A stretch of DNA of 55,954 nt from the NCBI GenBank assembly GCA_946406435.1, contig CAMJKP010000017.1, positions 1 through 55,954 on the forward strand. The letters run 5' to 3'. Source of the DNA: an uncultured Prevotellaceae bacterium. GTDB taxonomy: Bacteria; Bacteroidota; Bacteroidia; Bacteroidales; Bacteroidaceae. The notes below the pieces were generated by a model, which ran no database searches, was not told where the DNA came from, and saw nothing but the letters and a program-made list of their open reading frames with translations. The translations under genes were made by a program, and so were the position numbers. The first letter of the stretch is position 1. Every line of letters begins with the position of its first letter. This document shows, one piece after another, positions 35,301 through 42,691 of this stretch.

Positions 35301-37544
35301 CTCATCCTGTGATAACTCCATGAATTTAGCTATGTCATCTCTTGAAGGAGGGATTGTTTCCCTAAATCTTTTCAAGAAAGCAATAGCCTCATCACTACCA
35401 TTTAACGCATTTAATATAGCCCATCGCAATACATCACGAAAATGGTCAAGTTCGATGCCGGCTGACAATTTAGCTGCTGACTGTCGGCTGTCGGAGAATA
35501 AAACCACCTTTGTATTGGTTTCTTTGGCATTCTTCATTGTCCTGATAAGTGAGTCGGCCAGAATCTGGTTTATTTTTTGTAAACCAGTACTATGTCGACG
35601 GATTGGTGTGACACTATTACAATCCTTTATCTTATATTCCACCTCACATTGAGGACATTTTACAGGAAACATCGTTTCTGCATCTGTCATTTGCTCATGC
35701 AGGGAGTATTCTCCATCCATATCTGTATAAACCTCACCAGTTATAGGGTTATAGTTCACTCGTCGCCATTCATCTTTTGTATCTGCCGCCCCTTTCCATA
35801 AAACACAATAACTGGCAAAATCATTTGAGATAGGTTTTTCTACGCTCAAATAAGATTTCCCATTACAATTTATCTTATAGCCTCCCAAGAATACATCGCC
35901 ACAGTTCTCGCAAACAAGTATCTCAAGAACCTTCATTCCGCATGAGCAGATGTTTCTTGGACGTTTATAGAACGTGCCGACATTTCTACCGTTAAATTGA
36001 TAATCCTCATGGACGCATGAGCAGTTAGGGTCAGAACATGCCCACAACCCACTAACATTACGAAAAAAGAAATGTGCTCTTATAGGTGCAATTGCGGCAT
36101 TAGCAACTGTGCTCTTACATATAATCTTTATAACAGATGCAACGACAGGAAGCCTTTGATTGTCTTCTACATCAAACATCTCACCTATCTTCACGACATC
36201 TTTTGGTATGATACCTTTGGGTGTACTCAGAGCATATCTAAGCCAATCCAATAACTTGTATTTCTTCAACACTTCGTTAAAAGTATTGCATCCAAGAGCA
36301 TTTAATAATGCATTGTCACTTCCCTCTGAATTATTCTTTTCGTAATATCTTATTAATTCAAAAACAGGCAATTCTATATCTGGCTTGCTAACTGAAGGTT
36401 GTGGTGGATTCGACAAGACACAAAATCTATTCCTAAAGGATTCCTTATCTATGCCGAAAAACTCAGAAAGAAATTCTATGGATTGATTGTTTTCTTCAAG
36501 TGAAGCACTCGTTGCAAGGAATTGTACCTGTTGCGAGTCTGGTGACAACCCCAATCTATCCAATAATACTCTCAAAAGATAGGCGACCTCAGTTCCTGCT
36601 GTACCACGATATATATGTAACTCATCTATTACAAGATGGAATACGTTAGATTTATCTTTTTGAAGCCATTTCCTCGTATCTGCAAAAATATCAGCTTCAT
36701 TCTCACGCATTAACATGACATTTAGCATACTGTAATTGGTAATGAGAATGTCAGGAGCATTGTCTTGCATAGAGAATCTATCCCACATTTCAGCAGAATC
36801 CTTCTCCATACAAGGAATATGATAGAGTAACTCACCATCGTTGTTGTTCTTTGCAGCTTCCCAATCTTTTGTAAGAAGTTTTCTTTCTTCTTGTAATCTA
36901 CTTCTGCTTTTATCCTTAGTACCACTAACAGGGGTTGCACCTGTATATCTGCCAAAATAGAAACGATGCCCCTTCCTATTCATATCAAGCCAATCTAACG
37001 CACCATTTCCCTCTGTCTTCCTGCTATTCAGCGCTTTTCTTAAACGAATCATCTGATCCTCTGCAAGCGCGTTTAAAGGATAAAGAATCATAGCTCTCAT
37101 GGCACGTGGTCTTGAATCACCCCAATTCTTAGATTCCTTTAGCAAGTCTGCAATAATTGGAAGCAAGAAGCATTCTGTCTTACCCGAGCCTGTACCAGTT
37201 GTAACAACGATATGTTTTCTATTTATATAAGCCTCCTTCAGTGCTGCGTACTGATGATCGTATAGTTTCCTTTCTTGTTTACCAGAATTGGAAAACAATC
37301 CTGTATTGACAAAATCATTCAGTTCTTGCGATACACCCTCTGTTATACAGAAATCCTTTAACGATGCTTGTTCGTGATACTTGGTGACTAATTCGATAAT
37401 TGGAGGCTGGCAAATAGTGCCAGTCTCTTCCATTAACTTATCACGCTCTTGACCATATTCCTTTCTAAAGAAAGGTAATCCACTACTTATATATTTTAAG
37501 TATGCGTTACGAATATCTGAAAAGATTTTTATTGGGTCATTCAT
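32364..37544 (-). CDS. Giant DExH helicase with DUF1998 C-terminus (Druantia DruE-like)
   Basis: The 1726-residue protein has SF2 helicase motifs: Walker A TGTGSGKT at 116-123, DELH at 307-310, ATSAS near 344-348, EAGVDIGSL near 1075-1083 and QQRVGRAGRRG near 1097-1107. Several CxxC pairs follow (CENCG near 545, CPQC near 645, CPRC near 975, CKNCG near 1350). Near 1605 a GCTSSCYDCIRD cluster marks the DUF1998 region. Large DUF1998 helicases occur in Druantia (DruE) and, as split proteins, in DISARM (DrmA/DrmB). It is last in a four-gene operon, overlapping the previous gene by 8 bases. Nucleic-acid translocation in phage defence is the likely role. Confidence 0.8.
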   Translation of the reverse strand: MNDPIKIFSDIRNAYLKYISSGLPFFRKEYGQERDKLMEETGTICQPPIIELVTKYHEQASLKDFCITEGVSQELNDFVNTGLFSNSGKQERKLYDHQYAALKEAYINRKHIVVTTGTGSGKTECFLLPIIADLLKESKNWGDSRPRAMRAMILYPLNALAEDQMIRLRKALNSRKTEGNGALDWLDMNRKGHRFYFGRYTGATPVSGTKDKSRSRLQEERKLLTKDWEAAKNNNDGELLYHIPCMEKDSAEMWDRFSMQDNAPDILITNYSMLNVMLMRENEADIFADTRKWLQKDKSNVFHLVIDELHIYRGTAGTEVAYLLRVLLDRLGLSPDSQQVQFLATSASLEENNQSIEFLSEFFGIDKESFRNRFCVLSNPPQPSVSKPDIELPVFELIRYYEKNNSEGSDNALLNALGCNTFNEVLKKYKLLDWLRYALSTPKGIIPKDVVKIGEMFDVEDNQRLPVVASVIKIICKSTVANAAIAPIRAHFFFRNVSGLWACSDPNCSCVHEDYQFNGRNVGTFYKRPRNICSCGMKVLEILVCENCGDVFLGGYKINCNGKSYLSVEKPISNDFASYCVLWKGAADTKDEWRRVNYNPITGEVYTDMDGEYSLHEQMTDAETMFPVKCPQCEVEYKIKDCNSVTPIRRHSTGLQKINQILADSLIRTMKNAKETNTKVVLFSDSRQSAAKLSAGIELDHFRDVLRWAILNALNGSDEAIAFLKRFRETIPPSRDDIAKFMELSQDEKYRDYAQIIEWEQKQWATEDQIEKLNTFLQTSNGLRIDNIENEVFEKILSLGMNPAGPKPSFSEKPSVGIWSELYDFTTLKLKPESGDNKRNFNDDIHWSNKVEQLGSIFSNKSGSFEELKLGYLAPTRTIEDSMMRELACSVIRILGEKKRIKGIPSKYPATDSFPMAVRNLIKEVYHKRDKVFVDSIIDRLRENLRSRSIIDRNVVLLTGDGLSFVKASTGSQYWVCPRCKTTHMHHANGICINCFHKLGKPHILTEEEVSNPNDYYLTLLNSTENVYRLHCEEMTGQTSKEDSRKRQRLFQDIFLETENPIVDGIDLLSVTTTMEAGVDIGSLSAVMMGNVPPQRFNYQQRVGRAGRRGNPLSIALTVARSLSHDQTNFLEYNRMVSDTPKDPYLEVRTQEIAERIIFKEILYAALKKDSVNNESVHGNFGTIDSWEHNKQTVENWLQRNEQEVKRIISVITKGTEITKKQKIEIFNYIYEHLIGRISEIASSDDFTQEFLSERLANAGLLPMFGFPTRTRNLYLSEPLKLPAEDVVSRDIDMALSSFAPGHEIVKDKKVFRAVGVVDYEYNKSSHAIQVKHNSLNLYRHPLYRCKNCGYSTISDEEGKCPVCENEMESVKICSPLGFCVDYNIKPQDFNGSYDWYSPNSDIKLDCEQSLSECPQVANMTIRNNTIPSQGLVHLVNDNNGDFYNLGKNQKGIYISRDAYPEDIRKAIRLDFESKYAFYSSKTTGVLTLSVAKVRENICLSPVFNDNPNSFAVRAAFLSWGYLVRKSISSYLDIDSSELNVGFYIVPATKRAEVFLVENLENGAGYCNYLSGKKYREVPEQAIVAPLAEGGEIYKQLTSKSHEEGCTSSCYDCIRDFSNQNVHQLLDWRLGLDIARLAKDSEANIDFSVPYWYNFVFVTIKNMLAKNGYTTTETEGTIIGDDPYGQKFILTHPLWSEKYVNKLIGRLKGVYNPITVFGFSKQFTQI

Positions 37545-38358
37545 ATCGTATAGAATTACATAATATTCGGTTCAATTCTTTCACTACAGGAGCAGAAACG
37601 CCATTGAATATATAGTTGTTATTGTTCTTTTCTGGAAGATTCTTGTAAGCCATAGTTTCTAATTGAAGTACCCTAAATAGAGTAAAGGGTATTGCAAAAG
37701 ATGGCATTATCAGTTTCTTCTGCTTACCAATATATGTGCCGTTTCCTTCTCCGCTAATCGCCCTGCCATAGCAGTAGGCTATTGCAAAAGCATCTGGCAT
37801 GATAGTTCTATCGGGCAATTCCCTAATATATGCTTTCTCAGGATTTGAGAAAAAACGCTTAAGACCTTCTTTCTCCAACTCTGCTACACCTTTTCGGTTT
37901 TTCTTATCGTAATATTTCAATTCCCTTTCGTCTTGGAGAGACTTTGAGAAATCATCCACAATCTTATCAACGGAAGGAAATTTCTTAAGAATGGCCTTTG
38001 GCTCAACTGCTATTTCCTTTATATCATTGTCGTTTACCAAACTATCAGAGATATAGATGCCAACAGAAACTTCCCTGAATTTACCAGAAACTGGTATATT
38101 ATTGATATAATAAAAATGTGAATTGTAGTTCAATATAAGTGGCTCTGTCAGAGCATAATATCCTCTTCCTGTATGCTCGGCAACACCACTAAAAACGAGA
38201 GGCCAGAAAGCTTCCCAAATCGGATTACTTGCTATGACATTATGGCTTTCCACAAGAGAATCACAATTTGTCTTAATGGAATCAAGACTTCTTTTTCCCA
38301 ATTTGCTCAGCCAAACATATAGAAGTTTCTGTATCCTATATATCTCATTATTATTCAT
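37537..38358 (-). CDS. Uncharacterised third protein of the helicase operon
   Basis: A 273-residue soluble protein with no motif I recognise. The N-terminus is helical (EIYRIQKLLYVWLSKLG). A beta-rich part follows from about 75 to 125, then a charged stretch (DERELKYYDKKNRKG) and a C-terminal helical part. It overlaps the preceding gene by 8 bases and the helicase by 8 bases, so translation is probably coupled and the proteins are made in fixed proportion. Position before the large helicase matches DruD in Druantia type I, but homology is not shown. Confidence 0.65.
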   Translation of the reverse strand: MNNNEIYRIQKLLYVWLSKLGKRSLDSIKTNCDSLVESHNVIASNPIWEAFWPLVFSGVAEHTGRGYYALTEPLILNYNSHFYYINNIPVSGKFREVSVGIYISDSLVNDNDIKEIAVEPKAILKKFPSVDKIVDDFSKSLQDERELKYYDKKNRKGVAELEKEGLKRFFSNPEKAYIRELPDRTIMPDAFAIAYCYGRAISGEGNGTYIGKQKKLIMPSFAIPFTLFRVLQLETMAYKNLPEKNNNNYIFNGVSAPVVKELNRILCNSIRYE

Positions 38359-40231
38359 CTACAAGATAGTTTTTATAGTCATTAGGCACATTTTTTACTC
38401 TCTCATTTTCTTCTTTTAGTAACTGAGGAGTCAAAAAGCCTATATTTGTATTTTCTGGTGCAACTATTTTTCCATAAAAGTCTTTTTCTATTGATTTATC
38501 AACACATCCAATATGTTTTATGCAATTCTCTGCCAACGGCATTACATCGTCATTGACAATAGTACATATAACTCTTAAGTTATTAGGGAATTTCATGTTT
38601 GGCCCAGAGATTTTTGATGTCATTCCCCTTTGGACATCAATTAATGGCATCATATAATTTGGCAAATAGGTCAAGTTGATATTCTGTAGAACCAAGAAAT
38701 GCATAACGTCTTCATTCTTGTTACATTCATCTACTATCTGTCCCAACCCATTCTGCCATAAATCTTCAAATGATTTCCATGTTGCACTCACATACTCCAA
38801 AGCATATATACATTTCATACTTGCAATGATTATCGCTTTTGCTATAGCCACATCAGGCACAAGAAGTAGTCTATATAGAGCTAACTGATGCCCTATATCT
38901 GTTGCTGCTGTATGATTAAGTTGATTTGCCTTTAAGGTGTTCTCAAGTGACTTGATAAATGCCTGAAATTCAGAAATCGCTTCATCTGACAGGTTTATCT
39001 CTTCCATGAAGAAGCATTTAGCATTACAATTCCGAGAAATAGCATTGTGATTACTTTCTAACACTTCTTTTATTATGGAGAAATCTTCGATTATTTCTTC
39101 TTTCTTCTTTTCTATGCGACCAATATTTTCTTCAAGAATTGCTATACTTTTCTGCTTCTCCTGAATTGCTTCGTCAATCAGGTCTGCTTCTATCTTCTTA
39201 TCTTGGAGTAATCTTTCCTGCTCTGCTTGCTTCGACTTAAATGTGTCATCGAGTTCCGCAATCTTCTTGTTCAGTTCTTGTGTTATCTTCTCGGCACGTT
39301 CTTTCTCAACAAGGATTTCCATATCGTATTTTCCCCGTATCTCTTGTAGCTCCAATGCTTTTTCTTCTTCCACTTTTTTAAGAAAAGCATCTTTATGTAC
39401 AGAGATAGATTGCTCAATGGAATCTTTTAGCCAAGGTAAAGTCTTTAACTTGTTCAATTCTTCAAATGAAATAGTTAATGCTCGGCTAATATGCGTAAGT
39501 CTTTTAATTCTACTATTTATCACAAGTCCATCAAGTCCTTTTGATACAGCAAAAGCATCCTTTATCAATGGCTCTACATTCCGAAAGGTCTTTTCCTCGA
39601 AAACTTGTCCCCAATTCTTCTTCAGTATATTTTTCAAATACCATTCAAGAAGCTGCTCATCCGTAGTTATATCTATTTTCCCATCTTCGCCATTCTTGAC
39701 AGCATCTATAATGAAAAGTTTTCCATTGACCGTAATAGTGTCAATAGAACTTTCCTTCCAATAGGAAATTAACCTTTCCTGACTATTAGCTTTAATAAGA
39801 TATATGGATCCTCCAGACGATACATATATGTCATTTTCAAGGTCAAGAAGACCATTCTCTTTTAACAAAAAGTAATTATATTGCCCATTAGATGTGAAAG
39901 AACTTTTCAATTTCTTCACCCTTGCCCCATACTCATACACTCTGCCTGATTTGTCCCAAATAAAGGAATCAAGCCTTTCGCCCACTTTCTCATTGGGAAT
40001 AACATTTATACACACCAAGGATCCTTTTGTCTCTGAATACTTATCGACAAAATTGTGTGCAAAAACCTTTCCATAAGGTGGAAATTGCTTTTGTATCTCA
40101 CTTCCTTTAAGTTGTGTGAATCTGTTATGCCAATCCACATATCCTACGACCTCTATTCTGGCATTTGAATTACCAGGAAAGAAGTCAACGTAGCCAACAA
40201 CCTTACATTCATTATAATCAAACTCTGTCAT
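38351..40231 (-). CDS. Coiled-coil protein with apparent degenerate McrB-like AAA+ domain
   Basis: The 626-residue protein has a beta-rich N-terminal half (about 1-200), a long charged coiled coil at about 280-395, and a C-terminal part that reads like an McrB-type AAA+ core with lost catalytic residues. LLLVPDVAIAKAI (about 455-467) sits where the P-loop belongs, VLQNINLTYLPNYM (about 511-524) sits at Walker B, and FPNNLRVICTIVNDD (about 546-560) resembles sensor 1. No GKT/S and no DE pair remain, so ATP hydrolysis is unlikely. It overlaps the first operon gene by 4 bases (ATGA). Family unknown; could be the DruC counterpart. Confidence 0.65.
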   Translation of the reverse strand: MTEFDYNECKVVGYVDFFPGNSNARIEVVGYVDWHNRFTQLKGSEIQKQFPPYGKVFAHNFVDKYSETKGSLVCINVIPNEKVGERLDSFIWDKSGRVYEYGARVKKLKSSFTSNGQYNYFLLKENGLLDLENDIYVSSGGSIYLIKANSQERLISYWKESSIDTITVNGKLFIIDAVKNGEDGKIDITTDEQLLEWYLKNILKKNWGQVFEEKTFRNVEPLIKDAFAVSKGLDGLVINSRIKRLTHISRALTISFEELNKLKTLPWLKDSIEQSISVHKDAFLKKVEEEKALELQEIRGKYDMEILVEKERAEKITQELNKKIAELDDTFKSKQAEQERLLQDKKIEADLIDEAIQEKQKSIAILEENIGRIEKKKEEIIEDFSIIKEVLESNHNAISRNCNAKCFFMEEINLSDEAISEFQAFIKSLENTLKANQLNHTAATDIGHQLALYRLLLVPDVAIAKAIIIASMKCIYALEYVSATWKSFEDLWQNGLGQIVDECNKNEDVMHFLVLQNINLTYLPNYMMPLIDVQRGMTSKISGPNMKFPNNLRVICTIVNDDVMPLAENCIKHIGCVDKSIEKDFYGKIVAPENTNIGFLTPQLLKEENERVKNVPNDYKNYLVDE

Positions 40232-41799
40232 AGTTCTGCTTGCTTTATGATTCGTAAAGTAATATTTGTTTCTCCTTTATAATTATGTCCAAACGTGAGT
40301 TGATTAGACCATCGTCTAAGTGTTGGAACATTCATATTTATACTTTTCTGTGGAATTGAGGAAAAGTCAAGTCCAACAATGCCTTGCCCTTCTTTATTAT
40401 TTTCCCACAAATTCTTGTCCTTGTCAATATGCCATTGGTTGTAATCGTTCATCCAATCACAAATATTGGCATTGGGATTCTGTATCTCAAATTCAATTTT
40501 TTTATATCCTTGAATTGTAATGTAGTGATGACCTTCATTAAGATGATTCAAAGACACATTACCCTCGCTTTCACAGTCAGTATATGCCTTACCATCAATC
40601 CATATTCTGGTTGGTCTTTCTAACCTAAGAGTTGGTGCAGCCCCTAATAGATACGTTTGTCGCCCAATTTTCAAACCTCCATACAACTCATAGAATCTCT
40701 TGTCGGAATAGAAATCCTTCGTATAAAAACTGTTTGATACTCTAAAAATCTGAACATATTTATTACGAGATATCATAAAAGGACTTAACTTATAAGGAAC
40801 ACAAGAATCCTTTTGATAATAACATATAATAATACCTTCTTCCGTTCCTTCCAAGTATCTGGTTTCTTGCCAATAATTCTCATAAATATCATCACGCTTG
40901 AATAGTATAACTCCTTTCCGTTTGAAGTTATAGCTTTTTGCAAGAATATCATATGATGTTATTGACAAATCGAACTTCTTTACTAATGAAAGATTAGATG
41001 TTCTTAATTCCAAACGACTGAAATCATCAGGAAGATACATATACAACTGGTCGGTATCTTTTTTGATAACGTTACTATGCTTACCTGTTTTTTCTTTGTA
41101 TTCGCCATTCCAACGTAAGTAATAGTTATAGACTTGATTATAATAATCATCTTCTGTAATGGAGTTCTCTATTACTAAACGAGCATGATTCGTTCGAATG
41201 GTATGCTGTATGTCATACCTATTGATGAGCCTCTTAAAATCTCGCTTTTGTATATCTTCTCCAGGTGATAAGTTTCTTTCTATGAAACATAATGCTATAT
41301 ATTTCAGGTCTTCGTCTGTGAAAACTCTTAATGCTTGATTAACTGGATATTGAACATATCGTCCAGTTCCTGTTTTTCTTTCACATTTAGCTATTTGGAA
41401 AAAGTGCCTATCACACCATGTGTACAAAGAATCCCATGTGTCTTCTTGATATTCTACCATCCATGATTGAAGGTCATTCATATCCCAATCAAGCACCTGA
41501 GATAATCTATCTCGATAATTTTTCTCTGTAATACAACCATCATTTGCTCGTTTTGACGCAGCAAAAAGCTGAATAGCTAAAATTCCTTTTACGAATAAAC
41601 TATCTCTCTTCCAATCATACAGAGAGCCACGCACCGCAGACATTAATAGAGATTCCTTTATAGAATGAATCTTACAAAACTCATCAATAAAAGATTGGTC
41701 AACAACGAAAGCAACATAAGTTCCCGCATTTTCTTCTGGGAAAATACGTTCATCCACATATTTGCAGAATGTTCTAAATATGTTACTTAATCTATCCAT
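40228..41799 (-). CDS. Uncharacterised first protein of the helicase operon
   Basis: A 523-residue soluble protein that I do not recognise. The N-terminal half (about 1-240) is helical and aromatic-rich (YQEDTWDSLYTWCDRHFFQ). The C-terminal half (about 260-520) appears to be made of beta strands with many Tyr, Trp and Lys residues, as in a binding module. No membrane segment or classical catalytic motif is visible. It is the promoter-proximal gene of the operon; upstream is a palindromic promoter at 41926-41944. By position and size it could be the DruB counterpart of a Druantia type I-like set. Confidence 0.65.
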   Translation of the reverse strand: MDRLSNIFRTFCKYVDERIFPEENAGTYVAFVVDQSFIDEFCKIHSIKESLLMSAVRGSLYDWKRDSLFVKGILAIQLFAASKRANDGCITEKNYRDRLSQVLDWDMNDLQSWMVEYQEDTWDSLYTWCDRHFFQIAKCERKTGTGRYVQYPVNQALRVFTDEDLKYIALCFIERNLSPGEDIQKRDFKRLINRYDIQHTIRTNHARLVIENSITEDDYYNQVYNYYLRWNGEYKEKTGKHSNVIKKDTDQLYMYLPDDFSRLELRTSNLSLVKKFDLSITSYDILAKSYNFKRKGVILFKRDDIYENYWQETRYLEGTEEGIIICYYQKDSCVPYKLSPFMISRNKYVQIFRVSNSFYTKDFYSDKRFYELYGGLKIGRQTYLLGAAPTLRLERPTRIWIDGKAYTDCESEGNVSLNHLNEGHHYITIQGYKKIEFEIQNPNANICDWMNDYNQWHIDKDKNLWENNKEGQGIVGLDFSSIPQKSINMNVPTLRRWSNQLTFGHNYKGETNITLRIIKQAEL

Positions 41800-41925
41800 A
41801 CTTAACTATAAAAAAAGATAAAGTTTAGGTTCTTTGCGATTTTCCAGTATGTTTGGGAACAAGTGTTTTTTACGGAACGTTTTTCTTGCCTTTTTAGACA
41901 AGCGAATAGTTCTTTGAACCTTCAA

Positions 41926-41966
41926 TTTACCTTTCAAAGGTAAACAATTCTTTTAGAATAAGCAAG
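41926..41966 (-). promoter_or_regulatory. Promoter with palindromic operator of the helicase operon
   Basis: On the minus strand CTTG lies 19 bases before TACCTTTG (41935-41942), a good -33/-7 pair. The -7 element is embedded in a perfect 19-base palindrome TTTACCTTT-C-AAAGGTAAA (41926-41944). The leader to the ATG at 41799 is about 130 bases. A dimeric repressor bound here would block the promoter. Confidence 0.55.
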
Positions 41967-42004
41967 AAAGAAATAGTTATTTTGAGGTCATATGAGAATA
42001 AAAA

Positions 42005-42290
42005 TGACATTTTGTAAAATCGGAGATTGCAAAATTGCATTGTTTTTAATGCTTCAACATCAATTAGAATGGTACGCCCAAGCACACCAACCAATTGGCG
42101 AAACTCTCCTATCTGCTCCTTACGGATATGGCATTGATAACATAGCCCTTTACTAAGTATTCCTTTAACACTTTACGTGCTCATATACGAAAGGCTGTAC
42201 CTCGTTTGCTTTTTACGCGATAGTCTACGGAGATAATGACATCAAGGATGTATATATTTAGCAGGACGGTATTTGTATTGAGTATTATGC
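42005..42290 (-). pseudogene. Decayed RhuM-family (virulence RhuM-like) gene
   Basis: Minus-strand translation in shifting frames gives YKYRPAKY, then ILDVIISVDYRVKSKRGTAF, an in-frame stop, and RKVLKEYLVKGYVIN. Another frame then gives RKEQIGEFRQLVGVLGRTI. These match the RhuM core pattern (LD.IISVGYRV.S..GT.FR.WA...LKEY..KGY) and its C-terminal helix. At least two frameshifts and one stop break the gene. RhuM genes often accompany restriction loci; their function is not settled. Confidence 0.65.
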
Positions 42291-42407
42291 AAAAAATGCA
42301 TATTAGGCTTGTGAGTTTTCCTTACAAGCTGATGATCTGTATGAATTAACCTATTTGAGTGGTAGTTGCAAATTTTGCACATACCATTAAAAGTAATTCG
42401 TATTTAC

Positions 42408-42560
42408 TTATAGTATCTCTCTCGCTATCCATGCACAGGCTTCGGCATCGGCAAGGGCGTTGTGGTGGTTTTAAGCATATATCACTACTAAAATCCATAG
42501 GGATGATAGTTCGTGTAGGAAACAACAAGACTGGATATTGGAACATTGTACCACACAATA
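42408..42560 (-). pseudogene. 3' remnant of a DnaQ-like 3'-5' exonuclease gene
   Basis: In one minus-strand frame the codons before the stop at 42408 read HHNALADAEACAWIAREIL. This fits the ExoIII motif of DEDDh exonucleases (H-NAL-DA-A) and the usual C-terminal helix. A frameshift at about 42470 breaks continuity with the upstream codons, and no 5' part was recognised. Confidence 0.6.
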
Positions 42561-42602
42561 GTTTGGGTTGTTTGCTATCCTATTTCATTTTCACCTCGTT
42601 TT

Positions 42603-42634
42603 CTTGCTTGGATTAAAAATAATTTGTACCTTTG
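42603..42634 (+). promoter_or_regulatory. Promoter of the 42692 gene
   Basis: CTTG at 42603-42606, a 20-base spacer and TACCTTTG at 42627-42634; the leader to the ATG at 42692 is about 52 bases. Confidence 0.65.
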
Positions 42635-42691
42635 CATTTGTAATGTATATTGTGTTATTAACATCAACTAAACAATTTTGAAATATCAGAA

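Larger units (their letters stand above)
41800..42691. other. 892-base gap with gene debris and two promoters
   Basis: From left to right: leader and promoter of the helicase operon (to 41966), remains of a RhuM-family gene (about 42005-42290), remains of a DnaQ-like exonuclease gene (about 42408-42560), and the promoter of the plus-strand exported protein (42603-42634). No intact gene is seen. Confidence 0.65.

Noticed and set aside
32364..37544. Assignment of the helicase operon as DISARM
   Set aside because: DISARM needs a DNA methyltransferase and separate DrmA, DrmB and DrmC (PLD) proteins; here helicase and DUF1998 parts are fused and there is no methylase or PLD motif.
32364..41799. 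Assignment of the helicase operon as a standard McrBC system
   Set aside because: The AAA+-like part lacks Walker residues and no McrC-like PD-(D/E)XK nuclease is encoded.
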